A stretch of 64,000 nucleotides of DNA from Streptomyces goshikiensis (GTDB lineage: Bacteria > Actinomycetota > Actinomycetes > Streptomycetales > Streptomycetaceae). The stretch's first letter is position 1; the number at the start of each line of letters is the position of its first letter. The stretch covers positions 744,001 to 808,000 of the forward strand of contig NZ_BMVE01000002.1 in the NCBI RefSeq assembly GCF_014650555.1, given 5' to 3'. Below are positions 8,231 to 17,663 of this stretch, piece after piece. The position numbers and the translations under genes are program-made. The notes under the pieces are model-generated. The model was not told the origin of the DNA, did not search any database, and saw nothing but the letters and a program-made list of their open reading frames with translations.

Positions 8231-11200
8231 GGCTGCACCGGCTGCGGGTCACCGCCTTCGGCCCCTTCGCCGAGCCCCAGGAGATCGACTTCGACGCCTT
8301 GTCCGGCGCCGGGATCTTCCTGCTGCACGGCCCCACCGGCGCGGGCAAGACCTCCGTGCTCGACGCCGTCTGCTACGCCCTGTACGGGTCCGTGCCCGGC
8401 TCCCGGCAGGCCCCCGGCACCAGCCTGCGCAGCGATCACTCCGCCCCCGACACCCCGACCGAGGTCACCCTCGACCTCACCGCGGGCGGCCGCCGCCTGG
8501 AGATCACCCGGCGCCCCGAGCAGGACCGGCCCAAGAAGCGCGGCACCGGCACGACCAAGGACAAGGCGCAGAGCTGGCTGCGCGAGCGCACCGGCGAGGG
8601 CTGGGAGGCGCTCAGCCGCTCCCACCAGGAGATCGGCGAGGAGATCGAGCAGCTGCTCGGCATGAGCCGCGAGCAGTTCTGCCAGGTGGTGCTCCTCCCG
8701 CAGGGCGAGTTCGCGCGCTTCCTGCGGGCCGACGAGGGGGCGCGCGGCCGGCTGCTCGGGCGGCTCTTCGACACCCGCCGCTTCGCCGCCGTCGAGGCCC
8801 TGCTCGCCGAGCGCCGCCGGGCCGCCGAGGCGAAGGTACGGGCCGGGGACGAGAAGGTGCTCGGCACCGCCCAGCGGCTCGCCCAGGCCGCCGGACACGG
8901 CGCCGACCTGCGGGACTGGCCGATGCCCCGGCACCAGCCCGGTGACCCCGGCCTGGCCGAGGCGGTCCGGGCCTGGGCGGCGCTCGCCCGCTGCTCCGCC
9001 CGGGAGCGGCGGACCGTCGCGGAGTACGCGCTGGCCGCCGTCGAGGGGCGCGAGGCGGCCGCCCGGCGCGCCGCCGAGGAGGCGCGGGAGCTCGACCGCC
9101 TGCAACGCCGGCACGCCGAGACGGCCCGCCGGGCCGCCCTGCTCGCCGAAGCCGCGCCCGACCGGGACCGGGTGCGCGACCTGCTCGACCGGGCCCGGCG
9201 CGGGGCCCTGGTCGCCCCCGCCCTGGAGATGCGCGGAGCCGCCTACGCCGCGCACCTCACCGCCGCCCACGCGGAGACGGCCGCCCGGGCGCAGCTCCCG
9301 CCCGCCCTCGCCGAGGCCGGAACCGAGCAGCTCGGCTCCGTCGAGCAGCGGCTGCGGGAGGAACTCGGAGCGGTCGGCGCCGCCCACCGCGCCGAGCAGC
9401 GCAGCGCCGAGATCGGCCGCGAGCGCGCCACCCTGGAGCGGGAGGCTCGCGCCGCGGAGGAGCAGCACCAGGAGTCCGCCGAGTGGCTCGCCCGCTGGGA
9501 GGACACCCGGGCCGGGCTGGCCGAGCGGGTGGAGGCCGCCCAGCAGGCCGCGACCCTGGGCGAGCAGCTCGCCGGGAAGCTGGAACCCGCCCGGATGCAC
9601 CTCAAGGCCGCCCGGCGGCGGGACGGACTCGACGCCGAGGCGGAGGTGACCTCCGGCGAGCTGCTGCGCGTACGGGAGGAGTCCGCCGCCGCCCGGGAAC
9701 GCTGGCTGGAGCTGAAGGAGGCCCGGCTGCGCGGGATCGCCGCCGAGCTGGCCGAGGCGCTGGAGGAGGGCGTGCCCTGCACCGTGTGCGGTTCGCAGCG
9801 GCACCCGGATCCGGCGCGGCCCGCCCCCGGGCACGTGGACCGGGCCGCCGAGGACGCCGCCCACGCCCGGTTCGAGGAGGCCGAGGAGCGCAGGGCCGCC
9901 GTCGAGCGGAAACTCGCCGCCGTCCAGGAGGCCCGCGCCGAGGCCGCGGCCGCCGCGGGCGAGGCCACCACCGCCGAACTGCTCGAACTCACGGCCGACC
10001 TCAGTTCCCGGCACGCCGCCGCCCACGCGGCGGCCGCCGGACTGCACGCCGCCCGGGAGCGGCTCGCCCGCGCCGAGCGGGAGCACGCCGCGCGCAGCTC
10101 CGACCGGCTCGACGCCGAGCGCCGGGCCGCCGCCCGGACCTCACGGCGGGAGGCCCTGGACCGCGAGCAGGCCTCGCTGGAGGCCGAGCTGGCCCTCGTC
10201 CGCGGGGACGCGCCCACCGTCGCCGCCCGCGCCCGGATCCTGGAGGACCGGATCCGCATGGTCACCGGCGCCGCCCACGCGCTGCGCCGGGCCGAGACCA
10301 CCGCCGCCCGCCTGAAGGAGGCCGACGACCAGCTGGCCGACGCCGCGTTCAAGGCGGGCTTCGACACCATCGACGCCGCCGCCGACGCCGTGCTCCCCGA
10401 GTACGAACGCACCGCGCTCCAGCACCGGTCGGACGCCTGGCAGGCCGAGGAGGCGATGCTCGCCGACCGGCACGCCGAGACCGACACCGCGGCGGCCGCC
10501 GCCCTGCCCCCGGCCGACCCGCAGACCGCCCAGGCACACGCCGACCGGGCCGCCGCGACCCTCCGTACGGCCGGCTCGGCGTACGACGCGGCCCGGGTCC
10601 GCTGCGCCGAGCTCGACCGGCTCTCCCGGCAGGCCGAGCAGGAACTGCGCGCGATGGGGCCGCTGCGCGAGGAGTACGACCGGGTGGCCCGGCTCGCCGG
10701 ACTCACCGCGGGCACCTCCGCCGACAACGAGCGCAAGATGCGGCTGGAGGCGTACGTCCTGGCCGCCCGGCTGGAGCAGGTCGCCGCCGCGGCGACGGTA
10801 CGGCTGCTGCGCATGTCCGGCGGCCGCTACACCCTGGTCCACTCGGACGCGAAAGCGAGCGGACGCGGCCGTTCGGGTCTCGGCCTGCACGTGGTGGACG
10901 CCTGGACCGGCAGCGAGCGGGACACCGCCACCCTCTCGGGCGGCGAGACCTTCTTCGCCTCGCTCGCCCTGGCCCTGGGCCTCGCGGACGTGGTCACCGA
11001 CGAGGCGGGCGGGATGCGCCTCGACACCCTGTTCATCGACGAGGGCTTCGGCAGCCTCGACGACCAGGCGCTGGACGAGGTGCTCGACGTACTGGACTCG
11101 CTGCGCGAACGGGACCGCAGCGTCGGCATCGTGAGCCACGTCGCCGATCTGCGCACCCGGGTGCAGGCACAACTGGAGATCGTCAAGCAGCGCGGCGGTT

Positions 11201-11241
11201 CCCTGGTGCGCCACCGCACCGCGGCCGCCCTCACGGACTGA
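8227..11241 (+). CDS. sbcC: exonuclease SbcCD ATPase subunit SbcC
   Basis: 1004 aa, SMC/Rad50-like. The N-terminal half-ATPase has Walker A GPTGAGKTS and a Q-loop region (VVLLPQGEFARFL). Two long Ala/Glu/Arg-rich coiled-coil arms flank a zinc hook, CTVC near residues 518-521. The C-terminal half carries the signature LSGGETFFASLALA and Walker B TLFIDEGFGSLD. It bridges DNA ends and drives the SbcD nuclease. The ATG overlaps the sbcD stop; the 3' end overlaps the convergent AsnC-family gene by 11 bp. Confidence 0.96.
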   Translation: MRLHRLRVTAFGPFAEPQEIDFDALSGAGIFLLHGPTGAGKTSVLDAVCYALYGSVPGSRQAPGTSLRSDHSAPDTPTEVTLDLTAGGRRLEITRRPEQDRPKKRGTGTTKDKAQSWLRERTGEGWEALSRSHQEIGEEIEQLLGMSREQFCQVVLLPQGEFARFLRADEGARGRLLGRLFDTRRFAAVEALLAERRRAAEAKVRAGDEKVLGTAQRLAQAAGHGADLRDWPMPRHQPGDPGLAEAVRAWAALARCSARERRTVAEYALAAVEGREAAARRAAEEARELDRLQRRHAETARRAALLAEAAPDRDRVRDLLDRARRGALVAPALEMRGAAYAAHLTAAHAETAARAQLPPALAEAGTEQLGSVEQRLREELGAVGAAHRAEQRSAEIGRERATLEREARAAEEQHQESAEWLARWEDTRAGLAERVEAAQQAATLGEQLAGKLEPARMHLKAARRRDGLDAEAEVTSGELLRVREESAAARERWLELKEARLRGIAAELAEALEEGVPCTVCGSQRHPDPARPAPGHVDRAAEDAAHARFEEAEERRAAVERKLAAVQEARAEAAAAAGEATTAELLELTADLSSRHAAAHAAAAGLHAARERLARAEREHAARSSDRLDAERRAAARTSRREALDREQASLEAELALVRGDAPTVAARARILEDRIRMVTGAAHALRRAETTAARLKEADDQLADAAFKAGFDTIDAAADAVLPEYERTALQHRSDAWQAEEAMLADRHAETDTAAAAALPPADPQTAQAHADRAAATLRTAGSAYDAARVRCAELDRLSRQAEQELRAMGPLREEYDRVARLAGLTAGTSADNERKMRLEAYVLAARLEQVAAAATVRLLRMSGGRYTLVHSDAKASGRGRSGLGLHVVDAWTGSERDTATLSGGETFFASLALALGLADVVTDEAGGMRLDTLFIDEGFGSLDDQALDEVLDVLDSLRERDRSVGIVSHVADLRTRVQAQLEIVKQRGGSLVRHRTAAALTD

Positions 11242-11677
11242 GGGGCCTGCGGGGGAGCGGCGAGGAGTACACCACGCTGGTGGTGACGGAGCCCAGGCCG
11301 GCGATCCGGCCGGTGACCTCCTCCAGGTGCGCCATCGAACGGACGGCGACCTTGAGGACGAAACAGTCGTCGCCGGTGACGTGATGGGCCTCCAGGATCT
11401 CCGGGGTGGACTCCAGCAGGTCGTGGAACGGCTTGTAGTTCCCGTGCGGATAGCGCAGCCGGACCAGCGCCAGGATGGACTTGCCCAGCTTCTCCGGGTC
11501 CACCACGGCCGTGTATCCGGTGATCACGCCGGACTCCTCCAGGCGGCGCACCCGCTCGGTGACGGCGCTCGGCGACATCGAGACGGCGCGCGCGAGCTCG
11601 GCGAAACTGGCCCGGCCGTCCGCCTGGAGGGCCGTCAGGATGCGCCAGTCGGTGGCGTCGGGGGAATCATCGGTCAT
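11231..11677 (-). CDS. Lrp/AsnC family transcriptional regulator
   Basis: 148 aa. The N-terminal winged HTH (TDWRILTALQADGRASFAEL, then SPSAVTERVRRLEESGVITGY) and the C-terminal RAM ligand-sensing domain (about 65-140) are typical in order and length. These proteins form octamers that bind amino acids. The gene is divergent from the rhodanese gene with only 94 bp between them, so it probably controls itself and that gene. Its ligand cannot be told from sequence. No Shine-Dalgarno is visible before the ATG. Confidence 0.92.
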   Translation of the reverse strand: MTDDSPDATDWRILTALQADGRASFAELARAVSMSPSAVTERVRRLEESGVITGYTAVVDPEKLGKSILALVRLRYPHGNYKPFHDLLESTPEILEAHHVTGDDCFVLKVAVRSMAHLEEVTGRIAGLGSVTTSVVYSSPLPRRPLSP

Positions 11678-11694
11678 GCCGGAGATCTAGCAGG

Positions 11695-11733
11695 GGAATC
11701 CCCGGCCGGGCAACCCGAAGGCCGGGGAATTCC
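11695..11733. promoter_or_regulatory. inverted repeat between AsnC regulator and rhodanese genes
   Basis: GGAATCCCCGGCC and GGCCGGGGAATTCC face each other across 12 bases, an almost perfect dyad with one extra base in one arm. It sits mid-way in the divergent promoter region, where an Lrp/AsnC octamer would be expected to bind. A role as a transcription terminator is unlikely because no gene ends here. Confidence 0.45.
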
Positions 11734-11771
11734 ACTTCCCGAGATGATCAAGGGTCCATAGATTTTCAGCC

Positions 11772-12296
11772 ATGACGACGACACGCACTCCTGCCGCCCA
11801 TGAGGCCGCCGCCACCACCGTCAACCCCGTCCTGCGGGTACCCCCGGCCGCACCGGCCGCGGCGGCCGCCCACTTCCGCGCGAGCCTCGCCTTCCACGCG
11901 GACGTGTCGGACGTCGCCGCCGCCTTCACGGCCCACCGCGAGCAGGGCGCCGGCCTCGGCTTCCAGCTCGTCGACTCCCGCTCCACCCCGTCCTGGGACC
12001 AGGCCCACGTACCCGGAGCGATCCACCTGCCCACCGCGCTGATCCCCGAGCAGGCCGAGCGGCTCCTCGACAAGGGCCTCCCGGTGGTCACGTACTGCTG
12101 GGGCCCCGGCTGCAACGGCGGCGCCCGCTCCGCGCTCGCCCTCGCCGAACTCGGATTCCAGGTCAAGGAGATGCTCGGCGGCATCGAGTACTGGATCCGC
12201 GAGGGCTTCGAGGTCGAGACCTGGCAGGGCAGCGAGCGGCGCGCCGGGGCCGACCCGCTGACCGCGCCCACGGACTCCGGCGACTGCGGCTGCTGA
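11772..12296 (+). CDS. rhodanese-like sulfurtransferase
   Basis: 174 aa. A single rhodanese domain covers about residues 45-160: LVDSRSTPSWDQAHVPGA (substrate-entry side), then the active-site loop CWGPGCNGGARSA with the candidate catalytic Cys, and the closing MLGGIEYWIREGF. The loop is longer than the six-residue loop of classical thiosulfate sulfurtransferases and holds a second Cys, so the acceptor may differ. A Cys pair (CGC) ends the protein. Divergent from the AsnC regulator, probably its target. Confidence 0.88.
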   Translation: MTTTRTPAAHEAAATTVNPVLRVPPAAPAAAAAHFRASLAFHADVSDVAAAFTAHREQGAGLGFQLVDSRSTPSWDQAHVPGAIHLPTALIPEQAERLLDKGLPVVTYCWGPGCNGGARSALALAELGFQVKEMLGGIEYWIREGFEVETWQGSERRAGADPLTAPTDSGDCGC

Positions 12297-12305
12297 CACC
12301 CCGCG

Positions 12306-12337
12306 CCGCGCGGCCGTACCGGGGTGCGGCCGCGCGG
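12306..12337 (+). terminator. hairpin after the rhodanese gene
   Basis: An 11-bp perfect GC stem (12306-12316 with 12327-12337) around a 10-nt loop, 9 nt after the rhodanese stop. It can also serve the convergent DUF885 gene. Confidence 0.7.
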
Positions 12338-12380
12338 ATCGTGGGGATCGTGGTGGGGATCGTGGGAATCGTGGGGATCA
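12336..12380. repeat. short tandem repeat of GATCGTGGG units
   Basis: Four to five imperfect copies of a 9-12 nt unit (GGATCGTGGG and variants such as GAATCGTGGG) run from the terminator to the end of the DUF885 gene. It is a slippage-prone microsatellite; no function is evident. Confidence 0.7.
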
Positions 12381-14084
12381 GAGCTTCGAGAGCTCCTCCA
12401 CCAGGGCGTCCAGCCCCAGCGAACCCTGCGACAGCGCCGCCATGTGCCAGGCCTTCAGGTCGAAGGACTCGCCGCGCGCGGCCCGCGCGTTGTCCCGGCC
12501 CAGCAGCCAGGCCCGCTCGCCCAGCTTGTAGCCGATCGCCTGCCCGGGCATCGACAGGTAGCGGGTCAGCTCGCTCTCGATGAAGTCCGCCGGCCGGCCG
12601 CTGTGCAGCCCGAAGAACTCCTGCGCCAGGTCCACCGTCCAGCGCTCACCCGGGTGGAACGGCGAATCCGCCGGGATCTCCAGACCCAGGTGCATGCCGA
12701 TGTCCACGATGACCCGCGCGGCGCGCATCATCTGGCAGTCCAGGTAGCCCAGCCGCTGCTCGGGGTCCTTCAGGTACCCCAGCTCGTCCATCAGGCGCTC
12801 CGCGTACAGCGCCCAGCCCTCGGCGTTCGCGCTCACGAGGCCCACGCCGGCCTGGTAGCGGGAGAGCTGGTCCGCCACGTGCGTCCACTGCGCGAGCTGG
12901 AGGTGATGGCCCGGAACGCCCTCGTGGTACCAGGTGGAGACCAGGTCGTAGACGGGGAAACGGGTCTGGCCCATCGTCGGCAGCCAGGTCCGCCCCGGAC
13001 GGGAGAAGTCCTCCGAGGGGTTCGTGTAGTACGGGGCCGCCGCGCCGCCGGGCGGGGCGATCTTCGACTCCACCTTCTTGACGCGCTCGGCGAGTTCGAA
13101 GTGGGTGCCGTCGAGGTTCTCGATGGCCTCGTCCATCAGACCCTGCAGCCAGGCCTGCACCTCGTCGACGCCCTCGATGTGGGTGCCGTGCTCGTCCAGG
13201 TGCTTCAGCGCCTCCCAGGGACCGGCGCCGGGCAGGATCTTCGCCGCCTCGGTCTTCATCTCCGCGAGCAGCCGGTGGTACTCCGACCAGCCGTAGGCGT
13301 ACGCCTCGTCCAGGTCCAGGTCGGTGCCGTTGAAGTACCGCGACCAGCGGGCGTAGCGCTCGCGCCCCACCGGGTCCGGTGCGCCCGCGACGGCCGGGGC
13401 GTACACGTCCCGCATCCAGTCGCGGAGTTCGGCCACCGCCGCCGTCGCTGCGGCGGCCGCCTCGTCCAGCTCGGCGCGCAGCGACTGGGGGCCGTCTGCG
13501 GCGAATTCGCCGAAGAAGTCGCGGGAGCCGTCGCCGTCCTGGCCGGCCCAGGTGGTGAGCTGCTCGATGAAGGTGGCGGTGGGGCGCGGGCCGGCGAGCA
13601 GGCCGCGGTCGAGGCCGAGCGCGAGGCTCTCGCGGTAGCCGGCGAAGGAGGCCGGGACGGCGCGCAGCCGCTCGGCGATCGCGGCCCAGTCCGCCTCGGT
13701 GTCCGCCGGGGTCAGGGGGAAGATCTCACGGACCGAGTGCGCGGGGGAGTGGATGTTGCTGACCGCGCGCAGGTCCTCGTCGGCCTCGTGGACCGCGAGG
13801 GCGGCGGTCAGGCGCTCGCGCAGCAGCCGGGCGCAGCGTCGCTCGGCGTCGCTGTCCGCTCCCGGCAGCCGTTCGGCGGCGTCGAGGCGGGCGAGAGTGG
13901 TACGGGCGAGCTCGGCCTCGGCCGCGCGGCCCGCCGGCGAGAAGTCGGGGAGCTTGCCGGAACTCTCGGCGACACCGAGGTAGGTGCCCGTGAGGGGATC
14001 GATGGCGATGAGGTCGTCGACATAGGCGTCGGCGACCTGGCGGGGCAGCCGGGTGCCGTTGTCACGGTGGAGGGTCTCTGACAT
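12378..14084 (-). CDS. DUF885 family protein, probable zinc peptidase
   Basis: 568 aa from the ATG at 14084; an ATG 39 bases upstream would add 13 residues and cannot be excluded. The family signature WYHEGVPGHHLQLAQW is present; its His and Glu residues are thought to bind a metal as in gluzincin peptidases. Other family blocks such as TYLGVAESSGKL near the N-terminus and TRYLSMPGQAIGYKLG near the C-terminus are intact. No signal peptide, so cytoplasmic. The substrate is unknown. Confidence 0.88.
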   Translation of the reverse strand: MSETLHRDNGTRLPRQVADAYVDDLIAIDPLTGTYLGVAESSGKLPDFSPAGRAAEAELARTTLARLDAAERLPGADSDAERRCARLLRERLTAALAVHEADEDLRAVSNIHSPAHSVREIFPLTPADTEADWAAIAERLRAVPASFAGYRESLALGLDRGLLAGPRPTATFIEQLTTWAGQDGDGSRDFFGEFAADGPQSLRAELDEAAAAATAAVAELRDWMRDVYAPAVAGAPDPVGRERYARWSRYFNGTDLDLDEAYAYGWSEYHRLLAEMKTEAAKILPGAGPWEALKHLDEHGTHIEGVDEVQAWLQGLMDEAIENLDGTHFELAERVKKVESKIAPPGGAAAPYYTNPSEDFSRPGRTWLPTMGQTRFPVYDLVSTWYHEGVPGHHLQLAQWTHVADQLSRYQAGVGLVSANAEGWALYAERLMDELGYLKDPEQRLGYLDCQMMRAARVIVDIGMHLGLEIPADSPFHPGERWTVDLAQEFFGLHSGRPADFIESELTRYLSMPGQAIGYKLGERAWLLGRDNARAARGESFDLKAWHMAALSQGSLGLDALVEELSKL

Positions 14085-14303
14085 GCGGACATCTTCGTCT
14101 GTGGGACGGGTCCGCGTCATCACCGTTCGCTCTCGGCCCGCTGACTTGGCCGGGAACCAACGGCCCGGGGTCCGATATCCGGACGCCCGTGCCCGCGGCC
14201 CGTACCCCGTGGCCCGTACCCGCGGTCGCCTTCGGCCGCCCGCAGCCGCCCGCAGCCGCCCTCGGCCGGTTCGTGGCCGGGGCGGCCGCGGGCGGCGGCG
14301 CGG

Positions 14304-15776
14304 CTACGCCGGGTGCCGCTGCGTGCCCGGCACCTCGCGCCGGGCCTCGTACGGTACTTCGCGCGGGACCTCGTACGGCACCCGCGCGGGGGCCGGGGCG
14401 GGCGCCGGGGTGGCGTCCAGCCGGGCGGTGACCACCAGGGTGCCCTCCTCGATCTGGTAGTCGAGGGGCAGGCCGAGGCCGCGCATGGCCGCGACCATCC
14501 CGGTGTTGGAGGCCTGGGTGACGGCGTACACGCTGTCGCATCCGGCTTCCACGGCCATCGCGATGAGCCGGCGCAGCAGTTCGGAGCCGATGCCCCGGCG
14601 CTGCCAGTCGTCCTCGATGAGCAGCGCGACCTCGGTCTCGTCCCCGTCCCACAGCAGGTGCCCGAGGGCGACGAGCTTGCCGGAGGCGGTGGTGGCGGCG
14701 AGGGTGCGGCCGAAACGCGGGCTCAGCAGGTGGCCGAGGTAGCGGTCCGCGTCGGAGACGGGGCCGTGGTAGCGCAGGCCGAGGGTGCGCTCCGAGCAGC
14801 GGTCGTGCATCGCGCGGGCGGCCGCCTGGTCGGAGCCGTCGGCGCGGCGCACGGTGATCTCGTTGCCCTCGGGCAGCGTCAGCACGTCGTGGCTGCGCGG
14901 CACGCGCGGGCCGAGCCGGGCGTCCAGCTCGACGAGCGCGCGGGCCCGGGCGAACTCGGTCGGGGTGAAGGGGAGGTACGGGCGCTCCACGGTGATCGCG
15001 CCGCCGGACGGGTCGCGCAGCCGCATCACGGTGGCCTCCAGGACCCCTTCGACCGGGGCGTCGGCGCCCGCGTTGGGGCGGCCGGACAGGGTGGTGGCCG
15101 GGATCGAGTGGATGGTGCAGCGGCCGAGCAGCTGGCGCAGCGCGAGGGGCAGTTCGGCGGCGTCCAGGGCGGTGCGGGTGGCGAGGCCCAGGACACGGGT
15201 GGGGGTGTCGACCAGGTCGTGCGCGTCGGCGCGCTCGATCCAGGTGCTGTGGCCGCCGGCCCGGGCGATGGCCCGGGTCAGGTCGCCGGACGGCAGGGCC
15301 TGCGGGGCGCGCAGCAGGAACTCGTCCACCGTGCCGCCCTCGGGGAGCGGGTGGGTCTGCAGGGTCAGGATGTCGACGCCGTTGTGGGCGAGCGCGATGC
15401 AGAGCGAGGCCAGGCTGCCGGGCTCGTCACGGACGGTGGTCCGCATCCGCCACAGGGCGGCGTTGGTCCTGGTCCCGGCGGGGGAGTCGGGGCCGGGCTC
15501 CGGGAGCCCGGCCGGGCCCGGATCGGCGGGCGCCGTGCTGCCCGGCGGCGGTGCATGGCTGTGGCGGCGGGCCCACCAGGTGTGGAACGCCGCCGTGATC
15601 AGGAGTGCCACGGCCGAGGCGACCAGCAGGATCGGGCCCCGGGGGCCGTGCGCGACGAGATTGGCGATGCCGTCGGCCACCGCGACGGCGCAGAACAGGG
15701 CGGCGAGTTCGACGAGGTCACGGCGCCAGTGGTGGCGGTGGGGGCCGTGGGCGGAGGCAGGGTTACGTTCAGTCAT
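14304..15776 (-). CDS. membrane-anchored ACT-domain GNAT acetyltransferase
   Basis: 490 aa from the ATG at 15776 (a GTG 36 bases upstream is the alternative). Two hydrophobic helices (about residues 20-65) precede a linker, then an ACT-like amino-acid-binding domain (WRMRTTVRDEPGSLASLCIA, with LTLQTHPLPEGGTVDEFLL), a spacer and a C-terminal GNAT domain with the acetyl-CoA loop EDDWQRRGIGSELLRRL. Actinobacterial ACT-GNAT proteins are known as amino-acid-regulated protein lysine acetyltransferases; this one is inferred to be similar but tethered to the membrane. The C-terminus ends in a VPYE/VPRE-rich repeat. Monocistronic as far as can be seen. Confidence 0.85.
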   Translation of the reverse strand: MTERNPASAHGPHRHHWRRDLVELAALFCAVAVADGIANLVAHGPRGPILLVASAVALLITAAFHTWWARRHSHAPPPGSTAPADPGPAGLPEPGPDSPAGTRTNAALWRMRTTVRDEPGSLASLCIALAHNGVDILTLQTHPLPEGGTVDEFLLRAPQALPSGDLTRAIARAGGHSTWIERADAHDLVDTPTRVLGLATRTALDAAELPLALRQLLGRCTIHSIPATTLSGRPNAGADAPVEGVLEATVMRLRDPSGGAITVERPYLPFTPTEFARARALVELDARLGPRVPRSHDVLTLPEGNEITVRRADGSDQAAARAMHDRCSERTLGLRYHGPVSDADRYLGHLLSPRFGRTLAATTASGKLVALGHLLWDGDETEVALLIEDDWQRRGIGSELLRRLIAMAVEAGCDSVYAVTQASNTGMVAAMRGLGLPLDYQIEEGTLVVTARLDATPAPAPAPARVPYEVPREVPYEARREVPGTQRHPA

Positions 15777-15996
15777 GCACATCACTGTGGCCCAGGGGTG
15801 TTGCGTGATCACGAACGATCTGTGACCGCTGGGTTAAGTGTCCATCTGGTCGATTTCGCCCGGCTTTCCGGCCGATGTCCGCCCTCCCGGACGCCCGCCG
15901 GACGGTGCGCTCGCGGCGGACCGCCCTGCCGCCCGGCTGCCCGGCCCGCCGGTCCGCCCGGCTGCCCTGCCGCCCGGCGGACCGGCCGACGTAGGC

Positions 15997-17592
15997 CTAC
16001 TGGCCCACGCGCCCGGGCCGCAGGGTCTTGGTGAAGAGCACGCCGCCGCCCTGACGGCGCAGCCGTACGGTGAGGTCCCCGCCGGCCGCGTCGATCTCCA
16101 CCTCGCCGTAGTACGGGGGGTTCTCCGCCGGCGACATGTTGGCGACCGGCGCCGACTGGACGTACGCAGTCTCCGGGCCGAAGGTGGCGTCCAGCCGCCC
16201 GGCGGGGAACCCGCCCGCGCCGATGGGGCCCGAGACGAACTCCCAGAAGGGTGCGAAGTCGGTGAACGCGGCCCGCTCCGGCGCGTAGTGGTTGGCCGCC
16301 GTGTAGTGGACGTCGGCCGTGAGCCAGAGGGTGCCGGTGATGCGCTGGTGCTTGATGTGGCGCAGGAGTTCGGCGATTTGGAGCTCCCGGCCCAGCGGGG
16401 CTCCCGGGTCGCCCTGGGCGACGGCCTCGAAGTTCGCGGCCCCGTCGGGAACCACGATCCCGAGCGGCATGTCCGCGGCGATGACCTTCCACGTGGCGCG
16501 GGAGCGGGACAGCTCGCGCTTGAGCCAGCCCAGTTGTTCCGTGCCGAGGATCCCGACCGGGTCGTCGGTCTGGCGGCCGGGTGAGTTGGGGTCGCGGTAC
16601 GTGCGCATGTCGAGCACGAACACGTCGAGCAGCGGGCCGTGGCGCATCACGCGGTACATCCGGCCCTCGGTCCGGCCGCCCCGGAGGTCGGTGACCGGGA
16701 AGTACTCGCCGAAGGCCTGGCGGGCCCGGGCGGCGAGGGTGTCGGCGTCCTTCACGGTGTAGCGGGGATCGTCGATCACCTGACCCGGGTACCAGTTGTT
16801 GCGCACCTCGTGGTCGTCCCACTGGGCGAGGACCGGCACCTGCGCGTTGAAGTCCCGCAGGTTGCGATCGAGCAGGTTGTAGCGGAAGTTCCCGCGGAAC
16901 TCGGTGAGGGTCTCGGCCACCTTCGCCTTCTCCTCGGTGGTGATGTTGTGCCAGACGGTGCCGTCGCGCAGCGGCACGGCGGCCTGGATCGGCCCGTCGG
17001 CGTAGATCGTGTCGCCGCTGAAGAGGAAGAAGTCGGGATCGCGCAGCCGCATCTCCTCGAAGACGCGGTAGCCGCCGATCTCGGGATTGATGCCCCAGCC
17101 CTGGCCGGCCAGGTCCCCGGACCACAGGAAGCGCACGTCGTGGCGGCGGGAGACCGGGGTGGTGCGGAAGGTGCCCCGGACCGGCTCGCCGGTGCGGCGC
17201 GGGTCGTCGGGGTCGGCGAGGACCACCCGGTAGTGGATCTGACGGCCGGGCGGCAGGTCGCGCAGGGTGGTGGTGCCCGTGTAATCGGTGGCGGGGCCGA
17301 GGAAGGAGCCGCCGTGCCGCCGCACGCCGTAGCGGAAGGACTCGCTCGGGGAGGTGTCCACGTACATCCGCGCGGGCCGGTCGGAGCGGGTCCAGATGGT
17401 GGCGGAGTGCGCGGTGATCTCGCCGGACTGGGTCCCCCAGAGCGCGCTCGGGCGGCCGGAACGGATGAACGCGGGCGCCGCTCCGGTGGCGGCGGACACG
17501 GGCGCGGCGAGCGCTCCGGACAGGGTCAGGCCCACCGGGACGGCGAGGGTGCCGCCGAGCAGGGAGCGTCGGGTGTGCCGCATCGGTGCCAT
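15997..17592 (-). CDS. phoD: alkaline phosphatase D family protein, Tat-secreted
   Basis: 531 aa. The ATG at 17592 has GGAGG seven bases upstream. The N-terminus has a Tat signal (HTRRSLLGG followed by a hydrophobic stretch and APVSAATG). The mature part begins with the PhoD Fn3-like domain (FIRSGRPSALWGTQSGEI, TIWTRSDRPARM) and continues with the metallophosphoesterase: FLWSGDLAGQGWG, FLFSGDTIYADG, AQWDDHEVRNNWYPG and LTADVHYTAANHY. It is an extracellular phosphodiesterase/phosphomonoesterase that releases phosphate. A PHO box upstream supports control by PhoP. Confidence 0.93.
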   Translation of the reverse strand: MAPMRHTRRSLLGGTLAVPVGLTLSGALAAPVSAATGAAPAFIRSGRPSALWGTQSGEITAHSATIWTRSDRPARMYVDTSPSESFRYGVRRHGGSFLGPATDYTGTTTLRDLPPGRQIHYRVVLADPDDPRRTGEPVRGTFRTTPVSRRHDVRFLWSGDLAGQGWGINPEIGGYRVFEEMRLRDPDFFLFSGDTIYADGPIQAAVPLRDGTVWHNITTEEKAKVAETLTEFRGNFRYNLLDRNLRDFNAQVPVLAQWDDHEVRNNWYPGQVIDDPRYTVKDADTLAARARQAFGEYFPVTDLRGGRTEGRMYRVMRHGPLLDVFVLDMRTYRDPNSPGRQTDDPVGILGTEQLGWLKRELSRSRATWKVIAADMPLGIVVPDGAANFEAVAQGDPGAPLGRELQIAELLRHIKHQRITGTLWLTADVHYTAANHYAPERAAFTDFAPFWEFVSGPIGAGGFPAGRLDATFGPETAYVQSAPVANMSPAENPPYYGEVEIDAAGGDLTVRLRRQGGGVLFTKTLRPGRVGQ

Positions 17593-17663
17593 CGGTGCGC
17601 CTCCAGGGGCCGGCGGGAACGGGTCGGACCAGTGTGCCGCCGCACACCGGCCCGGCCGCGTCG

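Noticed and set aside
15915..15990. GC-rich direct repeats (CTGCCGCCCGG twice) between phoD and the acetyltransferase gene
   Set aside because: Could be a terminator of phoD, but no clean stem of more than a few base pairs was found, so no feature is called.
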